In this document: positions 14,892 to 23,336 of the stretch, in pieces
Layout: the number at the start of each line of letters is the position of its first letter
Numbering within the stretch: the stretch's first letter is position 1
NCBI GenBank assembly: GCA_017536475.1
Contig: JAFXHH010000003.1
Location: forward strand, 186,001 to 250,000
Direction: 5' to 3'
DNA length: 64,000 nucleotides
From: Clostridia bacterium
GTDB taxonomy: Bacteria > Bacillota > Clostridia > Oscillospirales > CAG-272
The notes under the pieces: generated by a model
Told to the model about the DNA's origin: nothing
Database searches by the model: none
What the model saw: the letters and a program-made list of their open reading frames with translations, nothing else
Made by a program: the position numbers and the translations under genes

Positions 14892-16352
14892 ATGAAAAAA
14901 TCATTCAAAATTCTCGCACTTCTTCTCTCGCTCGTAATGATGCTTTCCGTATTCGTTGCATGTGAAGGCGGTAAGGACGGCGATGAAGAAACTACGACAA
15001 GTGGTAACGGAAATGAAACCACGGCTAAGGGCGATGAAACCACCGAAGTAATGCCTGACGTTGATAAAAAGAACTACGATTCTGCGTTCTATCTTTCCGT
15101 TCTTAACGACACCAACCCTATGGATCACTATTGGGTTGAAGAGAGCAACAACGACGTGTTGTCCGCAGCTCTCTACGAGCGTCAGGAAAAGGTAAAGAAT
15201 TATCTTGGCGTTGAAGTGTTGGCTTCCTTGGCTGGCGGATTCGAGACCTATACTGAGGATTTCAAAACTGCAGTTAAGAATAAGTCCGGCGGTGTAGATA
15301 CCCTTCTTACCCACGTATCCAGCGGTGTATCGGGTCTTATCACGGGCGGTTTCCTTACTCCTTTTGGCGATCTTCCCGGCGTTGATCTCGACGCAGATTA
15401 CTGGAATCAGGACTTTATGGATGCTCTTTCCGTTTGCGACGAGTATCTCCTCGGCTTCAGCGATTTCAATATTCTTTATACCTACGTAATCGCATACAAC
15501 GTAGACCTTCTTGCAAAGTATGATGATGCTCTTGATAAGAGCGTATATCAGATGGTCGACGATTACGAGTGGACTCTCCAGCAGTTCATCGACATCGCAA
15601 AGCTTGGCTACATCGACAACGGCTCCGTTGAAAAGAACCAGTACGGTCTTACAGGTCAGCAGTGGGTTCCGTGGTGCGGATTCCTCGAGGCTTGCGGCGT
15701 TAACCTCGTTGAGATGAACGATAAGGGTATTTATGAGATCTCCTATATGAACGAAGTTTATCAGGAAAGAACTCAGAATATCGTTACCATGCTCTCTGAG
15801 CTTGCATCTGCTAATTGTTCCTGCTTAGACTATATGTCTATCAATGCTCCCTCCGTTCCCTTTGAGTCCGGAAGAGCTCTTATGACTCTTACTGCTACTA
15901 TCAACGTTGACGAGTACCTCAACTATGATATCGATTTCGGCGTTCTTCCCTATCCTACCTACGATACCAACCAGAAGGAATACCGCTCGCTTCAGTGGGG
16001 TGGCTACCTCGCAGTTCCCGCTTATATGGAAGACGAGGATATGGTAGGTGAGACTCTCGAGATGCTCTCCTTCTTCTCTGAGGACGTTAAGACTGCATAC
16101 TACCAGAAGCTTCTCGGTAAGCAGATCGCAGATAACCCCGACGACAGAAGAATGCTTGATATTATTTGGGATAGCGTTTGCACCGACTTCGGTCAGACCT
16201 TCGACGAGATCTGCGGATTCCCGTTGTATATGCTGCCTACCGTTACCGCTGCTTCCTCCGGTGTATCTCTTACCCAGTTCTATGAAGGAAGAACCGGCGG
16301 CGGTAATACTTCCATCATTAACTTCCTCAAGAAAGTTGATAAGAAGTATTAA
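14892..16352 (+). CDS. Extracellular solute-binding lipoprotein, copy 1
   Basis: The 486-residue protein has a signal peptide and lipobox VFVAC (Cys24), then a linker rich in Gly, Thr and Glu with repeated NETT/DETT units, which spaces the domain from the membrane. The rest, with YDIDFGVLPYPTYDTNQKEYRSLQWGGYLAVPAYM, resembles the substrate-binding proteins of carbohydrate ABC importers. No permease or ATPase gene is close, so its partner must lie elsewhere. It has a perfect promoter and its own terminator. The next gene is a close paralogue, about 85 % identical by eye, with the largest differences in the ligand-side loops near residues 113-119, 310-330 and the C-terminus. Confidence 0.82.
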   Translation: MKKSFKILALLLSLVMMLSVFVACEGGKDGDEETTTSGNGNETTAKGDETTEVMPDVDKKNYDSAFYLSVLNDTNPMDHYWVEESNNDVLSAALYERQEKVKNYLGVEVLASLAGGFETYTEDFKTAVKNKSGGVDTLLTHVSSGVSGLITGGFLTPFGDLPGVDLDADYWNQDFMDALSVCDEYLLGFSDFNILYTYVIAYNVDLLAKYDDALDKSVYQMVDDYEWTLQQFIDIAKLGYIDNGSVEKNQYGLTGQQWVPWCGFLEACGVNLVEMNDKGIYEISYMNEVYQERTQNIVTMLSELASANCSCLDYMSINAPSVPFESGRALMTLTATINVDEYLNYDIDFGVLPYPTYDTNQKEYRSLQWGGYLAVPAYMEDEDMVGETLEMLSFFSEDVKTAYYQKLLGKQIADNPDDRRMLDIIWDSVCTDFGQTFDEICGFPLYMLPTVTAASSGVSLTQFYEGRTGGGNTSIINFLKKVDKKY

Positions 16353-16405
16353 TTAATCTGAAACTATTAAGGTTTTACAGTTTTAATCAATAATACGTAA
16401 TAATG

Positions 16406-16438
16406 GACTCGTGTGTCGCTTTTTGTGGCACACGGGTC
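16406..16438 (+). terminator. Terminator after solute-binding lipoprotein copy 1
   Basis: A 14-bp stem with three G-U pairs (16406-16419 with 16425-16438) and a T-rich tail. Confidence 0.75.
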
Positions 16439-16517
16439 TTTTGTTTGTATATTTGCAGATGGATTTTTGGTAAATATGGCATTTTTGTAAACATTTCAAA
16501 TTGTTATTTTGGCAGTA

Positions 16518-16546
16518 TTGACACCTTGAACATACTATGCTATAAT
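16518..16546 (+). promoter_or_regulatory. Promoter of the second solute-binding lipoprotein
   Basis: TTGACA (16518-16523), 17 bases, TATAAT (16541-16546). The spacer sequence differs from that of copy 1, so the two genes are expressed independently. Confidence 0.88.
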
Positions 16547-16588
16547 GTTATACGAAGAAGAATTTTATGAAAGGAACTCAAACCTAAA

Positions 16589-18046
16589 ATGAAAAAATCA
16601 TTCAAAATTCTCGCACTTCTTCTCTCTCTTGTAATGATACTTTCCGTATTCGTTGCATGTGACGGAGGAAAAGGTGGCGATGAAGAAGCTACGACAGGTG
16701 GTAACGGAAATGAAACCACGACTAAGGGCGATGAAACTACTGAAGTAATGCCCGACATTGAGAAAAAGAACTACGATTCTGCGTTTTATCTTTCCGTTCT
16801 GACCGATAGTAACCCTATGGAACACTATTGGGTTGAAGAAAGCGACAATGACGTATTGTCGGCTGCTCTTTACGAGCGTCAGGAAAAGATAAAAAACTAT
16901 CTTGGCGTTGAAGTGTTGGCTTCCCATGCAGGAAGTTATATGGATTACACTGAAGACTTCAAGACTGCCGTTAAGAATAAGTCCGGCGGTGTAGATACCC
17001 TTCTTACCCACGTATCCAGCGGTGTATCGGGTCTTCTTACGGGAGGCTATCTTGCTCCTTTTGGCGATCTCCCCGGTGTTGATCTTGATGCAGATTACTG
17101 GAATCAGGACTTTATGGATGACCTTTCCGTTTGTGACGAGTACCTCCTTGGGTTCAGCGATTTCAACATTCTTTATACTTTTGTAATCGCGTATAACGTA
17201 GATCTCCTTGCCAAGTATGATGATGCTCTCAACAAGAGCGTATATCAGATGGTAGACGATTACGAGTGGACTCTTCAGCAGTTTATCGACATAGCTAAGC
17301 TCGGCTACATCGACAACGGCGCCGTTGAAAAGAATCAGTACGGCCTTACGGGTCAGCAGTGGGTACCGTGGTGCGGATTCCTTGAGTCTTGCGGTGTTAA
17401 TCTCGTTGAGATGAACGATAAAGGCACGTATGAGATCTCCTTTATGAACGACGTTTATAAGGAAAGAACTCAGAATATCGTTGTTATGCTTACCGAACTT
17501 GCAGCGGCACAGTACACTTGTGTCGATTATATGGTTGCCGGAACTACTATGACTGTTCCCTTTGAAACCGGAAGAGCTCTTATGACTCTTACCGATACTA
17601 ATTTGCTTGACAACTACCTCAACTATGATATCGATTTCGGTGTTCTTCCCTATCCTACGTACGATACCAACCAGAAGGAATACCGTTCGCTTCAGTGGGG
17701 CGGCTATCTCGCAGTTCCCGCTTATATGGAAAACGAGGATATGGTAGGTGAGACTCTCGAGATGCTCGCCTTCTTCTCCGAGGACGTTAAGACTGCATAC
17801 TATCAGAAGCTTCTCGGTAAGCAGATCGCAGATAACCCCGACGACAGAAGAATGCTCGAGATCATCTGGGACAGCGTATGCACCGACTTCGGTCAGACCT
17901 TTGATGAGATCTGCGGAGGCACATTGTATATGCTTCCTCAGGTTACAAGCGGAAATGTTTCGCTTACTCAGTTCTATGAAGGAAGAGCCAGCGGCGGTAA
18001 CACGTCTATCACCAACTTCCTTAAGAAGATCGACAAGAAATATTGA
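16589..18046 (+). CDS. Extracellular solute-binding lipoprotein, copy 2
   Basis: At 485 residues this is a tandem paralogue of the preceding gene with the same signal peptide, lipobox VFVAC (Cys24), Thr/Glu linker and core. The leader sequences are nearly identical up to the ATG (TTTTATGAAAGGA), showing that the duplication covered the ribosome site. Differences concentrate in a few surface loops, for example AAQYTCVDYMVAGTTM near residue 313, which could change ligand choice (inference). It ends in a bidirectional terminator shared with the convergent melA gene, whose alpha-galactoside substrates are one possible cargo. Confidence 0.82.
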   Translation: MKKSFKILALLLSLVMILSVFVACDGGKGGDEEATTGGNGNETTTKGDETTEVMPDIEKKNYDSAFYLSVLTDSNPMEHYWVEESDNDVLSAALYERQEKIKNYLGVEVLASHAGSYMDYTEDFKTAVKNKSGGVDTLLTHVSSGVSGLLTGGYLAPFGDLPGVDLDADYWNQDFMDDLSVCDEYLLGFSDFNILYTFVIAYNVDLLAKYDDALNKSVYQMVDDYEWTLQQFIDIAKLGYIDNGAVEKNQYGLTGQQWVPWCGFLESCGVNLVEMNDKGTYEISFMNDVYKERTQNIVVMLTELAAAQYTCVDYMVAGTTMTVPFETGRALMTLTDTNLLDNYLNYDIDFGVLPYPTYDTNQKEYRSLQWGGYLAVPAYMENEDMVGETLEMLAFFSEDVKTAYYQKLLGKQIADNPDDRRMLEIIWDSVCTDFGQTFDEICGGTLYMLPQVTSGNVSLTQFYEGRASGGNTSITNFLKKIDKKY

Positions 18047-18062
18047 TCTGATTTATTACATA

Positions 18063-18096
18063 AAAAAACCTGACGGCTGAGGCCGTCAGGTTTTTT
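18063..18096. terminator. Bidirectional terminator
   Basis: A perfect 15-bp stem (18063-18077 with 18082-18096) with loop TGAG, A6 and T6 arms, between convergent genes. Confidence 0.92.
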
Positions 18097-18109
18097 GCGT
18101 TGTATGATA

Positions 18110-19441
18110 TTAGTTATAAGTGGGAAGCCAATCCTTCTCTGCCTCGATAAGCTCATCACACATTTTGACGATGTCGTCGATAGAGAGCTCGGACGAGGTA
18201 TGAGGATCAAGCATTGCTGCCTGATAGATAGCATCCTTCTTCTTGGTTACTGCAGCTTCAATGGTAAGAAGCTGAGGATTGATATTGGTCATATTCATAG
18301 CGGCGAGCTGTGTGGGAAGCTTACCGACTACGGTGGGTTGAATTCCAAGCTTGTTTACAAGGCAAGGAACCTCTACGCAAGCCTCGGAAGGCAGGTTGGT
18401 GATAAGTCCCGTATTAAGAACGTTTCCGTTGATCTTAAAGGGATTATCGGTAACTACGGCCTCCATGATATGAGATGCGTATTCGCGAGATCTTTCATGG
18501 CTGATGTTTCCGTTGAGATATTCTTCCTTTGCCTGCTTCCAGCCCGCTATCTGATTTACGCAACGGCGAGGATACTCGTCAAGCGGGATCCTGTATCTTT
18601 CGATAAGCTCGGGATACTTGGACTTGATGAAGAAATTATTATATTCAGCGTTGTGCTCGCTGGATTCGGTGCAATAGTATCCAAATCTACGGATATATTC
18701 AAAGCGTACGAGGTCGTAGCAATTCTCGGGAGGATTTTCAAGTATCTCGCAAGCGCGGCGGCGGATCTCGGGATAGAGGTCGTTTCCGTCTGCATCCTCG
18801 ATCTCAAGCAGCCAAGCCATGTGGTTGATACCTGCGATCTTTTCCTTTATAGGCATCTTAACCTCGTTGATCATTCCAAGTCCGGTAAGAAGATGCTCCT
18901 TGGAGCAGACCTGAACGCTGTGGCAAAGACCTACGGTCTTAATATCAGTAAATCTCTGCATATATCCCGAAAGCATAGCCATAGGGTTAGTATAGTTGAG
19001 GAAGAGCGCACGAGGACAAACCTGCGCCATATCCTCAGCGAAATCCTGAAGCACGGGAATAGTACGGAGAGCTCTGAAAATACCGCCTATACCGAGGGTA
19101 TCTGCTATGGTCTGACGAAGACCGTACTTCTTGGGTATCTCAAAATCGATGATCGTGCAAGGATCGTATCCTCCGACCTGGATAGCGTCAACTACGAAAT
19201 CGGCTCCGCGAAGAGCATCCTTTCGGTTTTCAACACCGAGGTATTTGGTGATTCTTGCTCTGCCCTCGTTGATGTTCTTGTTGAGCGCGTTTACCATTAT
19301 GTAGGACTCCTCGAGTCTTTCCGGATCAATGTCGTAAAGCGCAATTTCGAAATCTCTCAGCGCGGGAGTAAGCATAGCGTCACCAATAACGTTCTTGGCA
19401 AAAACGGTGCTTCCTGCGCCCATAAATGTGATCTTTCCCAT
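18110..19441 (-). CDS. melA: Alpha-galactosidase, glycoside hydrolase family 4
   Basis: The 443-residue enzyme has the NAD-binding FMGAGSTVFAKNVIGDAM at its start and follows E. coli MelA closely through long stretches (QTIADTLG, LNYTNPMAM, VGLCHSVQ, AGINHMAW, ESSEHNAEYN, IERYRIPLDEYPRRC). GH4 enzymes use NAD and a divalent metal and cleave by oxidation-elimination; CHSV supplies the metal-binding Cys and His. It would act in the cytoplasm on imported melibiose-like sugars. It lies 55 bases after an AraC-type gene on the same strand; a small hairpin (19474-19489) sits between. GGAGGT precedes the ATG. Confidence 0.92.
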   Translation of the reverse strand: MGKITFMGAGSTVFAKNVIGDAMLTPALRDFEIALYDIDPERLEESYIMVNALNKNINEGRARITKYLGVENRKDALRGADFVVDAIQVGGYDPCTIIDFEIPKKYGLRQTIADTLGIGGIFRALRTIPVLQDFAEDMAQVCPRALFLNYTNPMAMLSGYMQRFTDIKTVGLCHSVQVCSKEHLLTGLGMINEVKMPIKEKIAGINHMAWLLEIEDADGNDLYPEIRRRACEILENPPENCYDLVRFEYIRRFGYYCTESSEHNAEYNNFFIKSKYPELIERYRIPLDEYPRRCVNQIAGWKQAKEEYLNGNISHERSREYASHIMEAVVTDNPFKINGNVLNTGLITNLPSEACVEVPCLVNKLGIQPTVVGKLPTQLAAMNMTNINPQLLTIEAAVTKKKDAIYQAAMLDPHTSSELSIDDIVKMCDELIEAEKDWLPTYN

Positions 19442-19496
19442 AAAATAGACCTCCGTTTATTTGTTTTATATTAACCGCTTTTTTGCGGTAAAGTTC

Positions 19497-20309
19497 TTAA
19501 TGATGCTTGTTTTTGTATTCGTTTGGAGTGCATCCCGTATGTTTTTTGAAGTACGGGAAAAAGTAGGTATCCGATGAAAATCCACTCATCGCAGCTATCT
19601 CCCCTATGGAAAGCTCTTTTCGAGTCAGTATAAGGGATTTGGCGTGGTTAAGTCTGCAATTATCAAGGAATGAGTGAACGGTGCTGCCTGTAAACCTTTT
19701 AAAATCTCTGTCAAGCTTGGATCGGCTTATCGCGAACCGTTGTGATACAGAGGCGCTGTCTATCTGTTCGCAGAAATGCTCCGCGATATACTGAAGAACG
19801 TCCTGAATGTAGAACGATGAGGTTCCTATTCTAACGGGCGGTTCAACGGGCTCAAAATTATAAAGCTTATTGAGAAAAAGTGCCAGTAAAAGCTCTTTTT
19901 CGCTTGTCGTTTCGCCGTTCACAGTCAAAATAAGAGATTTCAACTGCTCTGCCTGCTCATCCGAAAGCCTGAACAAAAGCCCTGAATTTCTGATGCTCAT
20001 CATATCGGGTATAAGGTGCGGATCGAAGGATTTGAGCGTTTTTTCGTCGAAATAAAAGACGAATCTTTCAAAATCCTCGCCGTCGGTCTCGTCGCAGGAC
20101 ATAGAGTGTATAGTATACGGCGTTGAAATGATCACGCACGGATATTTGCAGACGTACTCTACTCCGTTAATGACTGATTTCTGCGTGACGTTTTTAGTGC
20201 AGAAATAGACCTCGTATTGAGGATGGGTGTGCGAATGAGGCATCGTCGAGGGGTCCTTCCAATAGCCGATAGTTATTTCGTTTCCGGTATCCTCAAGAAA
20301 CTTGCTCAT
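19497..20309 (-). CDS. AraC family transcriptional regulator
   Basis: The 270-residue protein has an N-terminal cupin-like sensor (MPHSHTHPQYEVYFC, about residues 19-33) and a C-terminal pair of helix-turn-helix units: SVSQRFAISRSKLDRDFKRFTG and SIGEIAAMSGFSSDTYFFPYFKKHTGCTPNEYK. This is the layout of AraC-type regulators that sense a sugar and act on nearby genes. Its position directly upstream of melA on the same strand makes control of melA, and perhaps of the two solute-binding genes, likely (inference). The frame opens earlier at 20327, but AAGGGGA lies 6 bases before the ATG at 20309. Confidence 0.88.
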   Translation of the reverse strand: MSKFLEDTGNEITIGYWKDPSTMPHSHTHPQYEVYFCTKNVTQKSVINGVEYVCKYPCVIISTPYTIHSMSCDETDGEDFERFVFYFDEKTLKSFDPHLIPDMMSIRNSGLLFRLSDEQAEQLKSLILTVNGETTSEKELLLALFLNKLYNFEPVEPPVRIGTSSFYIQDVLQYIAEHFCEQIDSASVSQRFAISRSKLDRDFKRFTGSTVHSFLDNCRLNHAKSLILTRKELSIGEIAAMSGFSSDTYFFPYFKKHTGCTPNEYKNKHH

Positions 20310-20365
20310 TGAATCTTCCCCTTTCATAATATTGCGTCAGGATAATATTCCCTCATCATATTTTA

Positions 20366-20394
20366 ATTATATCACTCGTTTTGTTTCGTTACAA
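20366..20394 (-). promoter_or_regulatory. Promoter of the araC-melA unit
   Basis: On the minus strand TTGTAA (20389-20394), 17 bases, TATAAT (20366-20371). The rest of the gap up to 20537 is AT-rich with nothing recognised. Confidence 0.72.
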
Positions 20395-20537
20395 TGATTT
20401 ATTCCGTCAAATAATACCTTCAGACTACGATTTTTCGTCAATATTGCAAAACAACACGCTAAAAAGCGCCAAATTAATATGTTTTACATTTAAATTATAG
20501 TACACAACTCAAAAAAAGTCAATACAAAAAATGAAAA

Positions 20538-20570
20538 AGCAGTCGGTCAAAAAATGCTTGACCAACTGCT
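20538..20570 (-). terminator. Terminator of pcrA
   Basis: A 13-bp stem with one G-U pair (20538-20550 with 20558-20570), followed on the minus strand by TTTTTCATTTTTTG, just after the pcrA stop codon. Confidence 0.83.
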
Positions 20571-20576
20571 GAATTT

Positions 20577-23042
20577 TTATGCTTTTCTGAGCTTGGCATA
20601 GGTTGCCATGAGCTTTTTGGTACCTACTTTATCGAACATTACCTCGTACAAGGTGTCAGCTCCCATAGGTCTTACCGAAAGCACCTCACCTTCGCCAAAC
20701 GTACCGTGTACCACTCTGTCACCGGGAGCAAAGATCTGTTTGCTGGTGTTTTGAGGTTTAAACAAGGGCTCGCTTGACTGAGATCTTTCCGTATTGGTCG
20801 AGATCTTTGAAGAATAACTTTTTTTAGCACCGTACGGGCCGTATCCCGATTGCGATCTTTGTGTTGAGTACGCCGAGTTGTCGTGGAAATATACCTTAGC
20901 GCCTCCCGTGACTCTTTGTGAGAAGAAGGAATCGTTTTCGTCCTCCTCGTGAATCACAAAGCTCTCGGGGATCTCCGTGACGAAGCGCGAGATCGGATTA
21001 TATTGCGTCTGACCGTACAAAAGTCTCGATTTAGTGTGAAGTATGTATATCTGCTCCTTGGCGCGAGTCAGCGCAACGTACGCGAGTCTTCTCTCCTCCT
21101 CCATATCGTCCTCTCCGCCGACGATCGTCTGCATTCCCGGGAAGATTCCGTCCTCAAAGCCCGGGATTATAACTATCGGAAATTCAAGACCCTTTGCGCT
21201 ATGTATGGTCATTAGAACGACGGCATCTGCGGTATCATCGTATCGGTCAACGTCGGCAACGAGCGCGTTTTCCTCGAGAAATCCCGAAAGCGTGGGGTTT
21301 TCGGTCCTGCTTACGTATTCTTGTATGCTGGATTTGAATTCGTCGAGGTTGTCAAGCCGATCCTTTTCCTCCTCGCCGGCCGCTTCGATCATTGCGCGGT
21401 ATCCGCTTTCTCCGAGCACAGCGTCAAAAAGATCGGGAAGACTCAGATGAGAAGCCATGGCGGTAAGCCTGTTTATAAGCGCCGCAAAGTCCTCGAGAGT
21501 AACGGCGCTTCTTGAGAGAGCCGTATATCTGCTCGCATTTTCTATGACCTCAAACATAGAGCAATTCTGCTCTGCCGCTATCAGCGAGATGGCCTCAATA
21601 GTTCTGTCGCCTATCTTACGTCTTGGCTCGTTGATTATTCGGAGGAGTCTTTCTCTGTCAGAATGATTTACGATAAGCTGAAGATATGCAACGGCATCTC
21701 GTATTTCCTTGCGGTCGGAGAAGCGCACGCCACCGAGCATTCTATATGGCACTGCACTCTTGGCAAATGCGCGTTCTATGCTGTTTGATTGAGCGTTCGT
21801 TCGGAAAAGCACGGCAAAATCGCGGTATTTTCTGCCCTTTTTGGCGACCGCATTATAAACGATATCTACTATATCCTTTGCCTCGAGGTTCTGATCCTGA
21901 AGTCGACGGATAGTTATTTTTTCGCCCACGTCGCCGTCTGTCCAGAGCTTTTTGCCTTTTCTTCCCTTGTTATTTGCAATAACTGCGTTTGCCGCGTCGA
22001 GAATCGTGCCTGTGGAACGGTAATTTTGCTCCAATTTGATTATTTTAGCGTCGGAGTAGGTCTTGTCAAAGTTCAGAATATTACCGATCGTCGCGCCCCT
22101 GAATTTATAGATCGACTGATCGTCGTCTCCGACGACCATCAGATTTCTGAATCCGCCCGCAAGCATAGCAGTCAGCACGAATTGCGCCTCGTTGGTATCC
22201 TGATACTCGTCGACGCAAACGTATTTGAATTTCTTTTGATAATAATTGAGTATTTCGCTGTCGATCCTCAAAAGCTTGACGGTATTCATTATAATATCGT
22301 CAAAATCCATTACGTTGGACTCGCGAAGTGCTCTCTGATATTCTGCATACACTCTTGCGATCTTCGACTGACGGTAATCGCCGCCCGCCTCAACTGCGTA
22401 TTTTTCGGGGGTGAGCAGTCTGTCCTTGGCGTGACTTATAGCAGTCATTACACTCTTTATCGGGAATTGCTTTTCATCCACCATACAGCGCTTCATAGCC
22501 GCGCTTACGGCTTTCTTCTGATCGTCGGTATCGTATATGCTGAAATCTCTCTTATATCCTATCTTTTCGCAATTAACCCGAAGTATCCGCATACAGATCG
22601 AGTGAAACGTTCCTGCCCAGATATCCTTGGCAACGTCCTCATCGCCGAGGGCGCTTACGAGTCTTTCCTTTATCTCGTTAGCTGCCTTATTCGTAAAGGT
22701 GATAGCGAGAATTCTGTATGGGGGACACGCATTATAGGTAAAGTCGGGCAGCATTTCCTCTGCCGCGGTGACATCGCTGTCATTAAGCGCCGCTTCCATT
22801 TCGGCTAAATAGCTCTCGTCGGCAAATTCGGGAACGAAGTCGGTATAATACGCGTTACCGTATTTTATTAAAAATACCACCCTTTTTACAAGCACCGTGG
22901 TCTTGCCGCTTCCCGCGCCTGCAAGCACGAGCAAGGGATCGTTGACCGTATATATCGCTTCCCTTTGCTTCGGGTTGAGGCTTGCATAGCATTTGTCAAA
23001 AAGTGCGCGCTTGAGCTTTAAAAATCTTTCGTTAAAATCCAT
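20577..23042 (-). CDS. pcrA: ATP-dependent DNA helicase PcrA/UvrD
   Basis: The 821-residue SF1A helicase has the Q-motif LNPKQREAI, Walker A AGAGSGKTT (41-49), motif II DEYQDTN, motif III VGDDDQSIYKFRGA, motif IV/V LMTIHSAKGLEFPIV and motif VI VALTRAKEQIYI. The C-terminal GDRVVHGTFGEGEVLSV is the Tudor-like fold that in PcrA binds RNA polymerase. It unwinds DNA in repair, replication restart and plasmid replication. A short insert of Ala/Glu near residues 75-100 between motifs I and Ia is unusual in length. It follows the Asn/Gln peptide gene by 65 bases, with a hairpin between. Confidence 0.95.
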   Translation of the reverse strand: MDFNERFLKLKRALFDKCYASLNPKQREAIYTVNDPLLVLAGAGSGKTTVLVKRVVFLIKYGNAYYTDFVPEFADESYLAEMEAALNDSDVTAAEEMLPDFTYNACPPYRILAITFTNKAANEIKERLVSALGDEDVAKDIWAGTFHSICMRILRVNCEKIGYKRDFSIYDTDDQKKAVSAAMKRCMVDEKQFPIKSVMTAISHAKDRLLTPEKYAVEAGGDYRQSKIARVYAEYQRALRESNVMDFDDIIMNTVKLLRIDSEILNYYQKKFKYVCVDEYQDTNEAQFVLTAMLAGGFRNLMVVGDDDQSIYKFRGATIGNILNFDKTYSDAKIIKLEQNYRSTGTILDAANAVIANNKGRKGKKLWTDGDVGEKITIRRLQDQNLEAKDIVDIVYNAVAKKGRKYRDFAVLFRTNAQSNSIERAFAKSAVPYRMLGGVRFSDRKEIRDAVAYLQLIVNHSDRERLLRIINEPRRKIGDRTIEAISLIAAEQNCSMFEVIENASRYTALSRSAVTLEDFAALINRLTAMASHLSLPDLFDAVLGESGYRAMIEAAGEEEKDRLDNLDEFKSSIQEYVSRTENPTLSGFLEENALVADVDRYDDTADAVVLMTIHSAKGLEFPIVIIPGFEDGIFPGMQTIVGGEDDMEEERRLAYVALTRAKEQIYILHTKSRLLYGQTQYNPISRFVTEIPESFVIHEEDENDSFFSQRVTGGAKVYFHDNSAYSTQRSQSGYGPYGAKKSYSSKISTNTERSQSSEPLFKPQNTSKQIFAPGDRVVHGTFGEGEVLSVRPMGADTLYEVMFDKVGTKKLMATYAKLRKA

Positions 23043-23066
23043 TTTTCCGTCCGTTATGTAAAACTT

Positions 23067-23090
23067 GCTGTCACGCCGAAACGTGACAGC
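23067..23090. terminator. Hairpin between the Asn/Gln peptide gene and pcrA
   Basis: GCTGTCACG (23067-23075) pairs with CGTGACAGC (23082-23090). The minus-strand tail is only AAGTTTTAC, so it may be a weak attenuator or an RNA-processing stem rather than a full terminator. Confidence 0.5.
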
Positions 23091-23107
23091 AGCTTTTTGT
23101 TATTGTC

Positions 23108-23236
23108 TTACTTCTTGTTGTTACTCTGCTGGTTATTGCTCTGCTGATTCTTGTTCTGGTTGTTCTGGCTATTGCTTTGATTCTTGTTCTGATTCTGATT
23201 TTTGTTGTTCTGCTGATTCTGATTGTTGTTCTGCAT
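23108..23236 (-). CDS. 42-residue Asn/Gln-rich peptide
   Basis: This short frame starts with an ATG behind TTTGGAGGATC and ends in TAA, coding 42 residues of which 19 are Asn, 13 Gln, 5 Lys and 4 Ser. No hydrophobic residue follows Met1, so it must be soluble and disordered, or form prion-like or amyloid-like assemblies. Alternation of AAC/AAT and CAG shows it is not a simple DNA repeat. Similar Asn/Gln-rich tiny proteins occur in Clostridia with no known function. It sits between the secA-linked membrane genes and pcrA on the same strand; no promoter is evident, so it may be read through from upstream. Confidence 0.65.
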   Translation of the reverse strand: MQNNNQNQQNNKNQNQNKNQSNSQNNQNKNQQSNNQQSNNKK

Positions 23237-23336
23237 AATTGAATGATCCTCCAAAAATAAATTCGGTTCGAGCCACAAGGCTATCTCCTTACCGTGATTA
23301 TTAAACTGCGGAGGACATTTTATTCACTTTGTAACC

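Noticed and set aside
18095..19474. 459-codon frame antisense to melA
   Set aside because: melA is recognised along its full length; the antisense frame is a by-product of codon bias.
23255..23336. tRNA gene suggested by GGTTCGAG near 23268
   Set aside because: No acceptor stem, anticodon arm or D arm can be folded around it.
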